This document shows positions 1-7,638 of a DNA stretch of 63,461 bases, piece after piece; the stretch's first letter is position 1; every line of letters starts with the position of its first letter. The notes under the pieces were generated by a model. It was not told the DNA's origin and did not search any database. It saw nothing but the letters and a program-made list of their open reading frames with translations. Source of the DNA: Bacteroidales bacterium (lineage in GTDB: Bacteria; Bacteroidota; Bacteroidia; Bacteroidales; UBA932); NCBI GenBank assembly GCA_017561665.1, contig JAFZBQ010000035.1, forward strand, positions 1-63,461, given 5' to 3'. The position numbers were made by a program, and so were the translations under genes.

Positions 1-1092
1 CTAATAGGTCAGTGTGCTCCAGTATGTGCTCCAGGCGCCGTGCGAACGGTCGGTGGCGTCAACGGGGCTGTATCCGAAGGATACGTACTGCGTCTTGCTC
101 AGGTTAACATGGCCCAGGCCGTCGCCGCTGACACCCACGTTGTGGATGAAGGGGATAAGATCCGGATCATCTACGTCATAACCCCAGGGGATCGAGGCAA
201 AGCTCTTGTTCTGGAGGGAGCCGAGGTATGTGAAGGTGAGGCCGTCTGCCGATGTCCATACCGAGAGGCGGCTGGACGCTGTTATGCGCCAGGATGAGTG
301 GAACGCGTAGAACAGGTCGTAATCCTCCACGTACTTCACATCGCAGCTGTCGTACATCTTGTACAGGCCCTGATCGGAAGTGAGTCCGTCGTGCTCGCTC
401 GCGAGCCATTCTTTGTTCACTGCCACTCCGTGGAAGGTGAGGGCGCCGGGCCAGTTGGGGTTGCTGCGGCTGGCGGTGGCCACCTTGGTCAGCGGGGTGC
501 TGCCGGCATCATATGTATAATATATATATATGGTGTCATCCTTGACAACGATGCTCGGCTCGCCGATGCCCCACTTGCCGGAAGGACCGTCGTTATGGGT
601 GCTGCCGTCCATATACTTTATGATGGGCTTGGGGTCGTTGCCCCAGCCTGTGCCGCTCCACTTCTGCCAGGGTCCGCTGGGCGAGGTGCCGCGGGCTATG
701 TAGCAGTTGTTCTCCAAGCCCTGAAGGCCTCCGTCGGAGGTGGTGTTGGTGGTGGAGGTGTATGCTATGTAGTAGTAGCCGTCGAAGTGTGCGGCGCCGG
801 GGTCGCAGACGCTCCACGCGTCCTCCTTGTTCTTGGTGCCCTCGAGCACTACCTGCTCCGCCGTCCAGGTCTGGCCGCCGTCGCTGGAGCGCCTCCAGGT
901 GAATACGTCGGCCATGCCACTGCGGCTGCCGAGGGTTCCCGGGGACGAGAACCACGCGTCGATGGTGCCGTCGTCGTTCATGATAATCGACGGGCCATAG
1001 CGGTACTTGTAATTGCCGGTGGTGGTGTAGATGGTGAGGCCGTCGCCCGTGTCAGGCATCTTGAGTGTGAGTCCTGTCTGGATTCCACCCAA
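1..1092 (-). CDS. Five-bladed beta-propeller glycosidase-like protein, apparently 5'-truncated
   Basis: The protein has repeated propeller-blade motifs: YGPSIIMNDDG near the start, an Asp-box-like SSDGGQTW, CDPGAAHFDGYYYIAYT, and GIGEPSIVVKDDTIYIYY with a Glu placed like a GH43 general acid. This resembles GH43/GH32/sialidase-type secreted glycosidases; the exact family is uncertain. The stop TAG is at positions 1-3. The 5' end is odd. The open frame begins right after the stop codon of the upstream recombinase gene, the first possible start is TTG (1092-1090), and the first ATG (1059) lies inside the first blade. There is no signal peptide although such enzymes are normally secreted. I infer a gene that lost its 5' end; a short cytoplasmic product is less likely. 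Confidence 0.6.
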   Translation of the reverse strand: MGGIQTGLTLKMPDTGDGLTIYTTTGNYKYRYGPSIIMNDDGTIDAWFSSPGTLGSRSGMADVFTWRRSSDGGQTWTAEQVVLEGTKNKEDAWSVCDPGAAHFDGYYYIAYTSTTNTTSDGGLQGLENNCYIARGTSPSGPWQKWSGTGWGNDPKPIIKYMDGSTHNDGPSGKWGIGEPSIVVKDDTIYIYYTYDAGSTPLTKVATASRSNPNWPGALTFHGVAVNKEWLASEHDGLTSDQGLYKMYDSCDVKYVEDYDLFYAFHSSWRITASSRLSVWTSADGLTFTYLGSLQNKSFASIPWGYDVDDPDLIPFIHNVGVSGDGLGHVNLSKTQYVSFGYSPVDATDRSHGAWSTYWSTLTY

Positions 1093-1095
1093 AGA

Positions 1096-2163
1096 CTATG
1101 CCTCTTCTATTATATTAAGGTCGGTGTCGACTCTATAAGGTTTCTGGCCAAAAGCGACGTTCATCAATATAAAACGGTCCTTCAATTCGATATAGGTGTA
1201 ACGGTAAACGGCCGTGCTGCCTGCTTTGTGAAGGCCGGCTGCATACAAGTTTATTTGAACCTTGTTCATCATATCGACGTGGGTCTTGCGGGCAAGTTTG
1301 CTGCTTCCCACTTTGTAAAGAGGAATGTAGTCGTTCTGCCTGGTTTCTTCGTTGTAGATTGGAACGGTTCTATTGATTCCGCAGAACTGTAGAAGTTCTT
1401 TGATTTTATTATTGAAGCCGGTCCGGCCATATATGTTCCGTAGGATGGAAAACTTGAAACTGGTGCGCAGGATTATATCAAGGGCGTACCGGACAATTGG
1501 GGTCTCAATCTCCCGGTTGTTCATTTGGACATCGGCGGTCTTGTGCGGGATGTAATGAACGTACGGGATGCCGTCCCGGGAAACTGAGATGTTGTGCATA
1601 TTCATACACATAAAGTCACCGATGCGGCATCCGAATGCACATAGCAGCAAGAAAGCGTCTTTTGTCTCTTTGAGGGCAGGAGGGACGTCGGTCGAGAGGA
1701 TGGTTTGGAATTCGTCGCTGCGGAGAAATACAGGATCATCGTAATGAGTCCTGAGAATGAGTCGCTTACGTCCTTTCCCAAGACGTCGGAAGGGTGACTT
1801 GACAATGACATCGGTGTTCTCCAGCTCTGTAAAGAAGGTCTGAAGCATCTTCATCTGGGAAGATACTGTGTTGATGGACAGCCGATGTCCGGGTTTGTTG
1901 TGGGAATTGATTTTTTGATACAGGTGCCGGTACTCATCCACGAACTTGTATTCGTCGAATATAAAGTTGCGGAACTCCATAAGAAGGGAGTCTGAAAACT
2001 CAGACGCCGTAATTCCGCTCAAGCCTTTGATGGTGAGGAATCGTTCGAGTTTGTCGGACACCACAATAATGTGGTCGTGCCGTTTTTTGCCAATGATCCG
2101 ATAGCGAAGGGCGTCGTCGGCATACTGGCGGAAGAGGGTGACTAGATTAGGCTTATCCTCCAT
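1096..2163 (-). CDS. Tyrosine recombinase / phage-type integrase
   Basis: 355-residue site-specific recombinase. An N-terminal SAM-like DNA-binding region (about 1-120) precedes a catalytic domain with the box I arginine in LLLCAFGCRIGD and the box II arginine in SSKLARKTH. A histidine in GLHKAGS is followed 8 and 10 residues later by tyrosines (VYRYTY), matching the spacing of the nucleophile. The first box II position is Ser/Lys rather than the usual His. The start is ATG at 2163; an open frame runs further upstream only because it crosses pssA. Base composition looks more AT-rich than its neighbours, suggesting transfer. It sits 20 nt after pssA and abuts a 5'-truncated glycosidase gene. 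Such enzymes in Bacteroidota drive integration or promoter/gene inversion; the role here is not known. Confidence 0.85.
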   Translation of the reverse strand: MEDKPNLVTLFRQYADDALRYRIIGKKRHDHIIVVSDKLERFLTIKGLSGITASEFSDSLLMEFRNFIFDEYKFVDEYRHLYQKINSHNKPGHRLSINTVSSQMKMLQTFFTELENTDVIVKSPFRRLGKGRKRLILRTHYDDPVFLRSDEFQTILSTDVPPALKETKDAFLLLCAFGCRIGDFMCMNMHNISVSRDGIPYVHYIPHKTADVQMNNREIETPIVRYALDIILRTSFKFSILRNIYGRTGFNNKIKELLQFCGINRTVPIYNEETRQNDYIPLYKVGSSKLARKTHVDMMNKVQINLYAAGLHKAGSTAVYRYTYIELKDRFILMNVAFGQKPYRVDTDLNIIEEA

Positions 2164-2183
2164 ACAGTGGCAGCCCCAATCAT

Positions 2184-2915
2184 CTACTTGGTTTTCGGGG
2201 CAACCAGCGCCAGCAGGAGGTAGACGCAGAAGAGCAGGAGGGTGAAGAGGGCCAGATAGCCGGCGATGATGATGCCGCGGGGGGCGACAAGGGCGATGCC
2301 GATGACTATGGCAAGTGCGCCGCCGGCCAGCAGATAGTGCTTGAGGCCGATCTTTTCTTTTACCGAGAACATTCGGATTCGGCTCACCAGCAGTACGCAG
2401 AGCACCACCGCCAGTACCGGTATGAACCACGCCGTGTTCAGCAGGTTAAGTATGGCGCTCTCTGCGCCAGCCATTGCACAGGTATGGCCGTAGGCCACCA
2501 AAGACGATGAAATCATGGCGCAGGCGGGGGTGGCGAGGCCGCTGAAGTAGCTCTGCTCGCTGCCGTCCACGTTGAACCGCGCCAACCTGATGGCGGAGAA
2601 GGCCACCAGCAGCAGCGGCACGAAGGCGAGGGGATTGGGAGTGCCTTCGCAGTTGATTTTGAAATACCAGGCAAAGAGCATCAGCGCCGGCGCCAGGCCA
2701 AAGCTGACAAGGTCGCTGAGCGAGTCGAGCTCCCTGCCCGTCGGGGAGGATACTCCCAGCCGGCGGGCGAGGGCGCCGTCGCAAAGGTCGAATACCGCCC
2801 CGGCCAGAATAAAGCAGTATGCCTGGTAAAAATAGCCCCACAGGGCGAGTATGCAGGCGCATACTCCGCACATCAGATTGAGGCAGGTAATCAGGTTGGG
2901 GAGGTACTTTTTCAT
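2184..2915 (-). CDS. pssA: CDP-diacylglycerol--serine O-phosphatidyltransferase
   Basis: 243-residue integral membrane enzyme that makes phosphatidylserine from CDP-diacylglycerol and serine, the first step to phosphatidylethanolamine. The CDP-alcohol phosphotransferase signature DG(x2)AR(x8)G(x3)D(x3)D is intact: D46, G47, A50, R51, G60, D64 and D68. Several hydrophobic segments surround it. The gene is the fourth of a minus-strand cluster with pyrD, cinA and a C1 peptidase gene and lies 9 nt after the latter, so it is probably co-transcribed. The assignment to pssA rather than pgsA rests on overall similarity to Bacteroidota PssA proteins. Confidence 0.9.
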   Translation of the reverse strand: MKKYLPNLITCLNLMCGVCACILALWGYFYQAYCFILAGAVFDLCDGALARRLGVSSPTGRELDSLSDLVSFGLAPALMLFAWYFKINCEGTPNPLAFVPLLLVAFSAIRLARFNVDGSEQSYFSGLATPACAMISSSLVAYGHTCAMAGAESAILNLLNTAWFIPVLAVVLCVLLVSRIRMFSVKEKIGLKHYLLAGGALAIVIGIALVAPRGIIIAGYLALFTLLLFCVYLLLALVAPKTK

Positions 2916-2924
2916 AGTATTAGG

Positions 2925-4121
2925 CTAGTTAATGCCCATTTTTTTACGAATGTCCTTGGGGATGGCGTTCTTGTGGACCATGATGTTGAGGGTCTTGTAG
3001 CGCACGAATGACTCCGATGCGTACCAGATGCCCTTGTACTTGCCGGTCTCACCCCAGGAATTCTTTACCATATAGAATTTGCCGCCGTCCTGGTCCTTGG
3101 CGATGCCGTAGATTTGCATGCCGTGGTCGTCGGTGGTGGTCTTGTTGTCGTAAGCTTCCTGGCGCATCTCCTGGGTCACTGTCATCTCAGGCGCGTCGTC
3201 GCGCATCTTGGCCAGTTCTTTTGCCTTATCCTCGGCAGAAACGCCGACCCAGCGCACCTGGTCGCTGCCGGCCTCTTCCACCGCCTTCAGGTCGGGATTG
3301 ATGGCGAGTCCGTTTCGAGTAAAGCCTGCCTCGCTGACGTCGGTGCCCCACGCCACGGTGTAGCCCTTGTCAATGGCGTTGTCTATGATGGCCATCAGTT
3401 CGTCTATGGGGATGTTGTAGCTCAGATCCCAGCGCCAGTTGTCCTCTACCTCGATTGCAAACTGGGAGTAGAAGGGGTGATGGGTAAAGGAGGTGATGGA
3501 TACGTAATCCTCCGGTTTGATGCCCAGGGAAGCCGCGTAGCTCTTGGGCGTGTATTTTTTGCCGTTGTATGTGAACTCATCAGGGCAGGGGCCCAGATAT
3601 GCGTCTAGAATGCCCTGCAGGGCGCGTTTCCACGCGGTGGAAAGCTTCTTGTTGGGGTTCTGCACAACTGCGTCCAGATAGCCCTTCATTCCGTTGCACA
3701 GCTCGCTGTGGCGGTTGAGTTTCTCGCCGTAGTTGAGGCCTTCCATTACCTCCTGAGGCACGATTCCGTAGTCCTCCCAGACGTGGAACACGTCCTCGCT
3801 GGAGCTGCCCTGTGCAAAGTTGAGTTTACCGTCCAGGCGGATATATTTGTCGGCTTTGTCGGCGTAGGCTTTGCTCACCACGAACATCTCTGCCAGGTCG
3901 GTCTCGGGGCCACCCATTCGGATAATCTCGGACTCAAGGAATGACAGAGTGGAGTAGCACCAGCAGGTGCCGCTGCTCGCCTGGTTCTTGATTGAGGTGA
4001 TGGGATTCTCCTTGACTACGGTAAAGTTGTAATCCTTTGTCGGTTCCAGTCTTTGAGGCTGGGCGGAGAGGGTGGCGGTCATAAGCGCCACGCATCCGGC
4101 GATGATAAGCAGTTTCTTCAT
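2925..4121 (-). CDS. Exported C1-family cysteine peptidase (bleomycin hydrolase/PepC-like)
   Basis: 398-residue papain-superfamily peptidase with an N-terminal signal peptide (MKKLLIIAGCVALMTATLSA). The catalytic layout is complete: Gln in KNQASSG (about residue 47), nucleophile Cys in SGTCWCYS (about 53), His in TDDHGMQIYG, and Asn in MVKNSWGE. It resembles aminopeptidase C / bleomycin hydrolase-type C1B enzymes, but the signal peptide implies a periplasmic or surface location, as commonly seen in Bacteroidota. ATG at 4121 was preferred over the in-frame TTG two codons earlier because it opens the signal peptide. It sits between cinA (10 nt upstream) and pssA. The substrate is unknown. Confidence 0.88.
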   Translation of the reverse strand: MKKLLIIAGCVALMTATLSAQPQRLEPTKDYNFTVVKENPITSIKNQASSGTCWCYSTLSFLESEIIRMGGPETDLAEMFVVSKAYADKADKYIRLDGKLNFAQGSSSEDVFHVWEDYGIVPQEVMEGLNYGEKLNRHSELCNGMKGYLDAVVQNPNKKLSTAWKRALQGILDAYLGPCPDEFTYNGKKYTPKSYAASLGIKPEDYVSITSFTHHPFYSQFAIEVEDNWRWDLSYNIPIDELMAIIDNAIDKGYTVAWGTDVSEAGFTRNGLAINPDLKAVEEAGSDQVRWVGVSAEDKAKELAKMRDDAPEMTVTQEMRQEAYDNKTTTDDHGMQIYGIAKDQDGGKFYMVKNSWGETGKYKGIWYASESFVRYKTLNIMVHKNAIPKDIRKKMGIN

Positions 4122-4131
4122 ATTCAAATGA

Positions 4132-5442
4132 TTATAATAATTTCTGAGTCATCAGCAGGCGGAGGAGGTTGAGGGCGTTTGAGGCGAATCGCTGCATATT
4201 GACCTCGCGGCTGGCCGAGGCGCTCTTGACGCATTTAGAGGCCACTTCGACCTCGCCGGAGAAGGGGTTGCGGTGCGCCGCCGCTATCCAGCAGGTGCCC
4301 ACGGGTTTTTCTTCGCTGCCGCCGCCGGGCCCTGCTATGCCGGTGGTGGCCACGCTCCAGTCGGTGTCCAGAAGGACGGCGACGCCGCGCGCCATAGCCT
4401 CGGCGCATTCTTTGCTGACTGCGCCGTGCTGCTCCAGAACCTCTTCCGGAACGTTCAAAAGGTTGATTTTTACCTCGTTGGCATAGCTGGTAACGCTGCC
4501 TTTATAATATACGCTGCTGCCGGGGACGCTGGTTATAAGGTTGGATACCAGGCCGCCGGTGCACGATTCCGCCACAGAGATTGTCTCCTGATAGGCTGCC
4601 TCGGGCGGCGATTGAAGCAGGCGCGGAATCACCGTCTGCAGGGTGTCTTCTCCCTCACCGTAGATAAAGCTGCCGAGCAGGTCGTACAATTCTTCCACCG
4701 CTTTGTCCATAGCCTCGCGGCGGGTGGCGTCGTGGGCGCCGTAGCACGAGAGGCGCAGCCGCACGCCGTAGATGGCGTTGGGCAGGTAGGCCAAGTGCAG
4801 AAAGACGGGGAGGGCGTCCTCCCAAGCCTCTATCTTCTTGGCCAATACCGATTCCGCCAGGCCGAATGTGCCGATGGTGCGGTGGAGAATCTCGTCCAGC
4901 GGGAACTGGGCCTGGATGGCCGCCATCACGTCTTTCAGGGCGCCGAGGGTCTCGTAGGGCACGCCCGGCATCGAGTAGAGGGCCGCCTTGTGGCCGTATT
5001 TGCCGCCCTCCGGGAAGATGAATTCCATTATGGGGGCGGTGCCCAGCTTATTGACGATTACGTTGGCGGTGTCCGGGACGTCGGCCTGGGCGCGGTTTAT
5101 GTCCAGCAGCGCTATTCCGCGGCGGGTCAGAATGCTCTCTATGACGGCCATCTGTTCTGCGCTGCGGCGGGTGCCTTTGGCGCCGGAAAGGGTGGCCAGC
5201 GCCTCTTTTGTGATGTCATCCTTGGTTGGACCAAGCCCTCCGGTAACCATCACTATATCGTTTTCTTTCAGAAGGTTATCCAAATGAGAAAGGATTCTGG
5301 CGCGGTCGTCTCCGATAGAGGATATTCTGCCGACCCGCACGCCGATAGAGTTCAAGGCGCGGGCGATGTGAGACGAGTTGGTGTCCACAATCTGGCCAAT
5401 GAGAATCTCGTCGCCGATGGCACAAATAGCTGCTTGTTTCAT
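4132..5442 (-). CDS. cinA: CinA-family nicotinamide-nucleotide amidase / damage-inducible protein
   Basis: 436-residue two-domain protein. The N-terminal half is the MoeA/MocF-like domain (start AAICAIGDEILIGQIVDTNS, then MVTGGLGPTKDD). The C-terminal half is the PncC amidase domain (SVAESCTGGLVSNLIT, SYANEVKINLL, TTGIAGPGGGSEEKPVGT). The family hydrolyses ADP-ribose-type pyrophosphates (N-terminal domain) and deamidates nicotinamide mononucleotide for NAD salvage (C-terminal domain). Its start overlaps the pyrD stop by four bases (ATGA), so translation is probably coupled. Confidence 0.93.
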   Translation of the reverse strand: MKQAAICAIGDEILIGQIVDTNSSHIARALNSIGVRVGRISSIGDDRARILSHLDNLLKENDIVMVTGGLGPTKDDITKEALATLSGAKGTRRSAEQMAVIESILTRRGIALLDINRAQADVPDTANVIVNKLGTAPIMEFIFPEGGKYGHKAALYSMPGVPYETLGALKDVMAAIQAQFPLDEILHRTIGTFGLAESVLAKKIEAWEDALPVFLHLAYLPNAIYGVRLRLSCYGAHDATRREAMDKAVEELYDLLGSFIYGEGEDTLQTVIPRLLQSPPEAAYQETISVAESCTGGLVSNLITSVPGSSVYYKGSVTSYANEVKINLLNVPEEVLEQHGAVSKECAEAMARGVAVLLDTDWSVATTGIAGPGGGSEEKPVGTCWIAAAHRNPFSGEVEVASKCVKSASASREVNMQRFASNALNLLRLLMTQKLL

Positions 5443-6485
5443 TTCCGCTTCTTGCTATTCTTTTTAAGATATCTGATGATACTCTTGGCGAATCCGGGGC
5501 CGTTGTAGATGAAGCCGGTGTAGACCTCGACCAGCGAGGCGCCGGCGTCCAGCATCTGTTGTGCCTGGGCGGGGGTCATGATGCCGCCGGCAGCGATTAC
5601 CGGTAGGCGTCCGTTGCTCTTTTCGTGGATATATTTCACTGTAGCGAGCGACTTTTCAAACAACGGAGCGCCGCTCAGGCCGCCTTCCATCCCTTCCAGG
5701 GCTTTGGCCGGGGTCTTGAGGCCTTCGCGGCTGTGGGTGGTGTTGGTGGCCACCACGCCCTCGATGCCGTTTATAAGGCAGATGTGTATGATTTTGTCCA
5801 ACTGGCTCTGTTCCAGGTCGGGGGAGACCTTTAGCAGCACCGGACGGCTGTATTCGCTGTAGCGGCGCACTTCGTTTACGCTGTCGATAACCTGCTGCAG
5901 CATGCCGTCGCTCTGCAGGTTCTGCAGCCCGTCGACATTTGGGCAGGAGACGTTCAGCACAAAGAAATCGACAAAATCGTAGAGCAGCGCCAGCGAGCGG
6001 CTGTAATCTTTATAGGCCAGCTCGTTTTCAGTGTCGGTATTCTTGGCGATATTGGCGCCTATAACGATGTTGGGGCGGTTTTTCTTGAGGTTTTGGAGGG
6101 CATAGCGGACACCGTTGTTGTTGATGCCCATGTGGTTGATGATGGCCCGGTCCTTGGGCAGGCGCCAGAGACGGGGAGAGGGGTTGCCCTCCTGCGGCAG
6201 CGGCGTCAGCGAACCGATCTCCACAAAGCCGAAGCCGAAGTTTGCCAGGTCGTTATAGTATTCGCCGTTCTTGTCAAAACCGGCCGCAAAGCCCACCGGA
6301 TTGGGGAAATTGATGCCGAAGAGCTCTCTTTTGAGCGATTTGCCGCGGCGTTTGTATGCCAGACGGATAAAGAACCTCGTGCCGGGGATGTAACGCGCCA
6401 CCTTGAGAAACCCGGTTGCAATTTTGTGGGCGTTCTCTGCGGAAAAGAGGAACAGGAGAGGTCTTATCAGCAATCTGTACAACAT
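5439..6485 (-). CDS. pyrD: Dihydroorotate dehydrogenase (quinone), class 2
   Basis: 348-residue membrane-associated FMN enzyme that oxidises dihydroorotate to orotate with quinone as acceptor (pyrimidine synthesis). Class 2 features are an N-terminal amphipathic/hydrophobic helix (first 40 residues), GFAAGFDKNGEY, the catalytic serine in NVSCPNVDGLQ, KVSPDL, and the C-terminal FMN phosphate region IAAGGIMTPAQAQ and VEVYTGFIYNGP. It is the first gene of the pyrD-cinA-peptidase-pssA cluster. A TATATTTG box ends 5 nt before the ATG, so the mRNA may be leaderless. carA and carB of the same pathway lie about 32 kb away in the window. Confidence 0.95.
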   Translation of the reverse strand: MLYRLLIRPLLFLFSAENAHKIATGFLKVARYIPGTRFFIRLAYKRRGKSLKRELFGINFPNPVGFAAGFDKNGEYYNDLANFGFGFVEIGSLTPLPQEGNPSPRLWRLPKDRAIINHMGINNNGVRYALQNLKKNRPNIVIGANIAKNTDTENELAYKDYSRSLALLYDFVDFFVLNVSCPNVDGLQNLQSDGMLQQVIDSVNEVRRYSEYSRPVLLKVSPDLEQSQLDKIIHICLINGIEGVVATNTTHSREGLKTPAKALEGMEGGLSGAPLFEKSLATVKYIHEKSNGRLPVIAAGGIMTPAQAQQMLDAGASLVEVYTGFIYNGPGFAKSIIRYLKKNSKKRK

Positions 6486-6490
6486 AAATA

Positions 6491-6498
6491 CAAATATA
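6491..6498 (-). promoter_or_regulatory. -7 promoter box of pyrD
   Basis: On the minus strand the sequence is TATATTTG, an exact match to the Bacteroidota -7 consensus TAnnTTTG. Only 5 nt separate it from the pyrD ATG, so transcription would begin at or within a base or two of the start codon. It lies immediately downstream of the XRE gene's terminator. Confidence 0.65.
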
Positions 6499-6499
6499 T

Positions 6500-6523
6500 A
6501 AAAAAAGTGAGGTGTTACCTCAC
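6500..6523 (-). terminator. Rho-independent terminator of the XRE regulator gene
   Basis: Reading the minus strand, GTGAGGT and ACCTCAC form a 7-bp stem with a 3-nt loop followed by a run of seven T. The hairpin contains the last codons and TAA stop of the regulator gene, so coding end and terminator are fused. The pyrD promoter follows directly. Confidence 0.8.
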
Positions 6524-7096
6524 TTCGTATGTCCCGTCTGTATATAATATGGTGATTTGGGCTATGTGTTTGCCGGCGGCGGGCTGGATCGGCGCCGGAT
6601 CGGGCTTCTTTTGAGGCGGTGCCGGCGGTTTAGGGGCAGTGACTTGCGGTTTGGGCTCCGGTGCCGGCGGCGTCTGGGGTTGCGCAGGCGATGCAAAAAG
6701 GTCTGGCATATCGTCATTTACAGTATCTTCTTGAAGAGAAGCTTCAGATACACGGTCAAGCCGTGTATGACGATCTCCCAGCTGTGTATGACTAAACTCG
6801 TCACTGCTAGCTTGAATAGACGCGTCATTGCTGGCCTGAGTAAGCGCGTCATTGCCGGCTTGACCGGCAATCCCTGCTTCGGGCGTGTCACGGTAAGCCT
6901 TGCCGGTTCCCATGATCAACCAGTCGGGGTTGAGCTTGGGGTAGGCGGCCAGCATCTTTGATATGAATTCAAAACTCGGTTTGTTTCTCCCGGCCAGCAG
7001 GTGGGAGACTCCGGAACGCTGAACGCCGAGCTTATCCGCGAATTGGCTGGGGGAGAGACCCTCCATTGCAAGGAAAAGTTTAAGTCTTTCTTCCAT
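6515..7096 (-). CDS. XRE-family transcriptional regulator with proline-rich tail
   Basis: 193 residues. Residues about 3-58 form a Cro/CI-type helix-turn-helix (SPSQFADKLGVQRSGVSHLLAG, recognition helix within it). A linker (about 76-117) is encoded by a palindromic repeat element. A Pro/Ala/Lys-rich segment (about 125-175) and a short conserved-looking tail (HIAQITILYTDGTYEVR) follow. The tail resembles C-termini of other Bacteroidota XRE proteins. Upstream lie a consensus -7 box (7121-7128) and TTTACA/TGTAAA palindromes overlapping it, suggesting autorepression. Its targets are unknown; queA is divergently transcribed. Confidence 0.85.
   Translation of the reverse strand: MEERLKLFLAMEGLSPSQFADKLGVQRSGVSHLLAGRNKPSFEFISKMLAAYPKLNPDWLIMGTGKAYRDTPEAGIAGQAGNDALTQASNDASIQASSDEFSHTQLGDRHTRLDRVSEASLQEDTVNDDMPDLFASPAQPQTPPAPEPKPQVTAPKPPAPPQKKPDPAPIQPAAGKHIAQITILYTDGTYEVR
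6748..6871. repeat. Palindromic repeat element inside the XRE regulator gene
   Basis: Two 21-nt hairpins face each other. At 6748-6768 the arms are ATACACGG / CCGTGTAT with loop TCAAG. At 6851-6871 the arms are ATTGCCGG / CCGGCAAT with loop CTTGA. The left one is followed by GACG and the right one preceded by CGTC. Between them are degenerate units of about 24 nt starting CGTCACTGCT and CGTCATTGCT. The same architecture occurs in ligA, and a single unit occurs after atpG. It is translated as part of the linker of the regulator without breaking the frame. Confidence 0.8.
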
Positions 7097-7104
7097 GAAA
7101 ATTC

Positions 7105-7122
7105 TGTAAACTTATTTTTACA
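7105..7122. promoter_or_regulatory. Candidate autoregulatory operator of the XRE regulator
   Basis: Perfect inverted repeat TGTAAA-6 nt-TTTACA lying 9-26 nt before the regulator's ATG and overlapping its -7 box. Position and symmetry suit an autorepressor site. The protein-DNA link is inferred only. Confidence 0.45.
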
Positions 7123-7128
7123 AATGTA
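7121..7128 (-). promoter_or_regulatory. -7 promoter box of the XRE regulator gene
   Basis: The minus strand reads TACATTTG, an exact TAnnTTTG. A TTTG (minus strand, 7149-7152) sits 20 bp upstream, the spacing expected for the Bacteroidota -33 element. The start codon is 24 nt downstream. Confidence 0.65.
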
Positions 7129-7614
7129 GTGAAGAGAATCGACCCCTGCAAATCAATTTTGTAAATTACATTTGTGAAATACAAATGTCGACAGATTGTT
7201 TTTGAGGAGTGAAATCAAGAATATGCCTGCAGAGTTACTGTTTAGGATGAGTTAATTTTTATAACTGACTGAGTTTAATGATAATACTTTGCGAACACAT
7301 GCTGTATTTGTCGTAAAAGTCCCTAAAGGCTGCCCGGAGTTACAGTTTTGACCATCAATATTTCGAATATATACTATAAGTAATTCTCGTAATTAGCTGA
7401 GTTTCAGTATATATAATATATCTCAAATTTTATATAACAAATAGTTATGAAACAAAAATAAATAGATGTATCTTTTGTGGTATCGAATTTTGTAATTCAG
7501 CAGTTTTTGACTAATTATTTACATCGTAATAATCACTATTTACAAATATGTACATTTTGTATATTTGAAGTAATGCTTTAGATGCGGGTTTTATATCAAA
7601 ATCGTATCATTTAT
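7129..7614. other. AT-rich intergenic control region with repeated TACAAA palindromes
   Basis: About 490 bp without a credible gene; the open frames here are under 20 codons. It holds a perfect palindrome ACATTTGT-5 nt-ACAAATGT at 7168-7188 and a TACAAA-9 nt-TTTGTA repeat at 7541-7561. Further TAnnTTTG matches lie on the plus strand at 7167-7174 and 7560-7567. The similarity of the palindromes to the site next to the XRE start suggests a set of binding sites for one regulator. The middle (about 7200-7530) shows nothing else recognisable. Confidence 0.5.
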
Positions 7615-7622
7615 TATCTTTG
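7615..7622 (+). promoter_or_regulatory. -7 promoter box of queA
   Basis: TATCTTTG matches TAnnTTTG exactly and ends 16 nt before the ATG at 7639. Because the box lies inside the longer open frame that begins at 7582, it argues that the true start is 7639. Confidence 0.65.
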
Positions 7623-7638
7623 CATAAAATCGTATCAA

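Noticed and set aside
1-2163. Stop-codon read-through joining recombinase and glycosidase into one protein
   Set aside because: The two are in the same frame across TAG, but the domains are unrelated and the recombinase C-terminus looks complete, so chance framing at a junction is simpler.
2164-2430. Extended N-terminus of the tyrosine recombinase
   Set aside because: The segment is an out-of-frame reading of pssA with Arg/His/Pro-rich low-quality sequence.
7582-7638. Upstream start for queA giving 19 extra residues
   Set aside because: A consensus -7 box at 7615-7622 lies inside this stretch, and QueA proteins begin close to the 7639 start.
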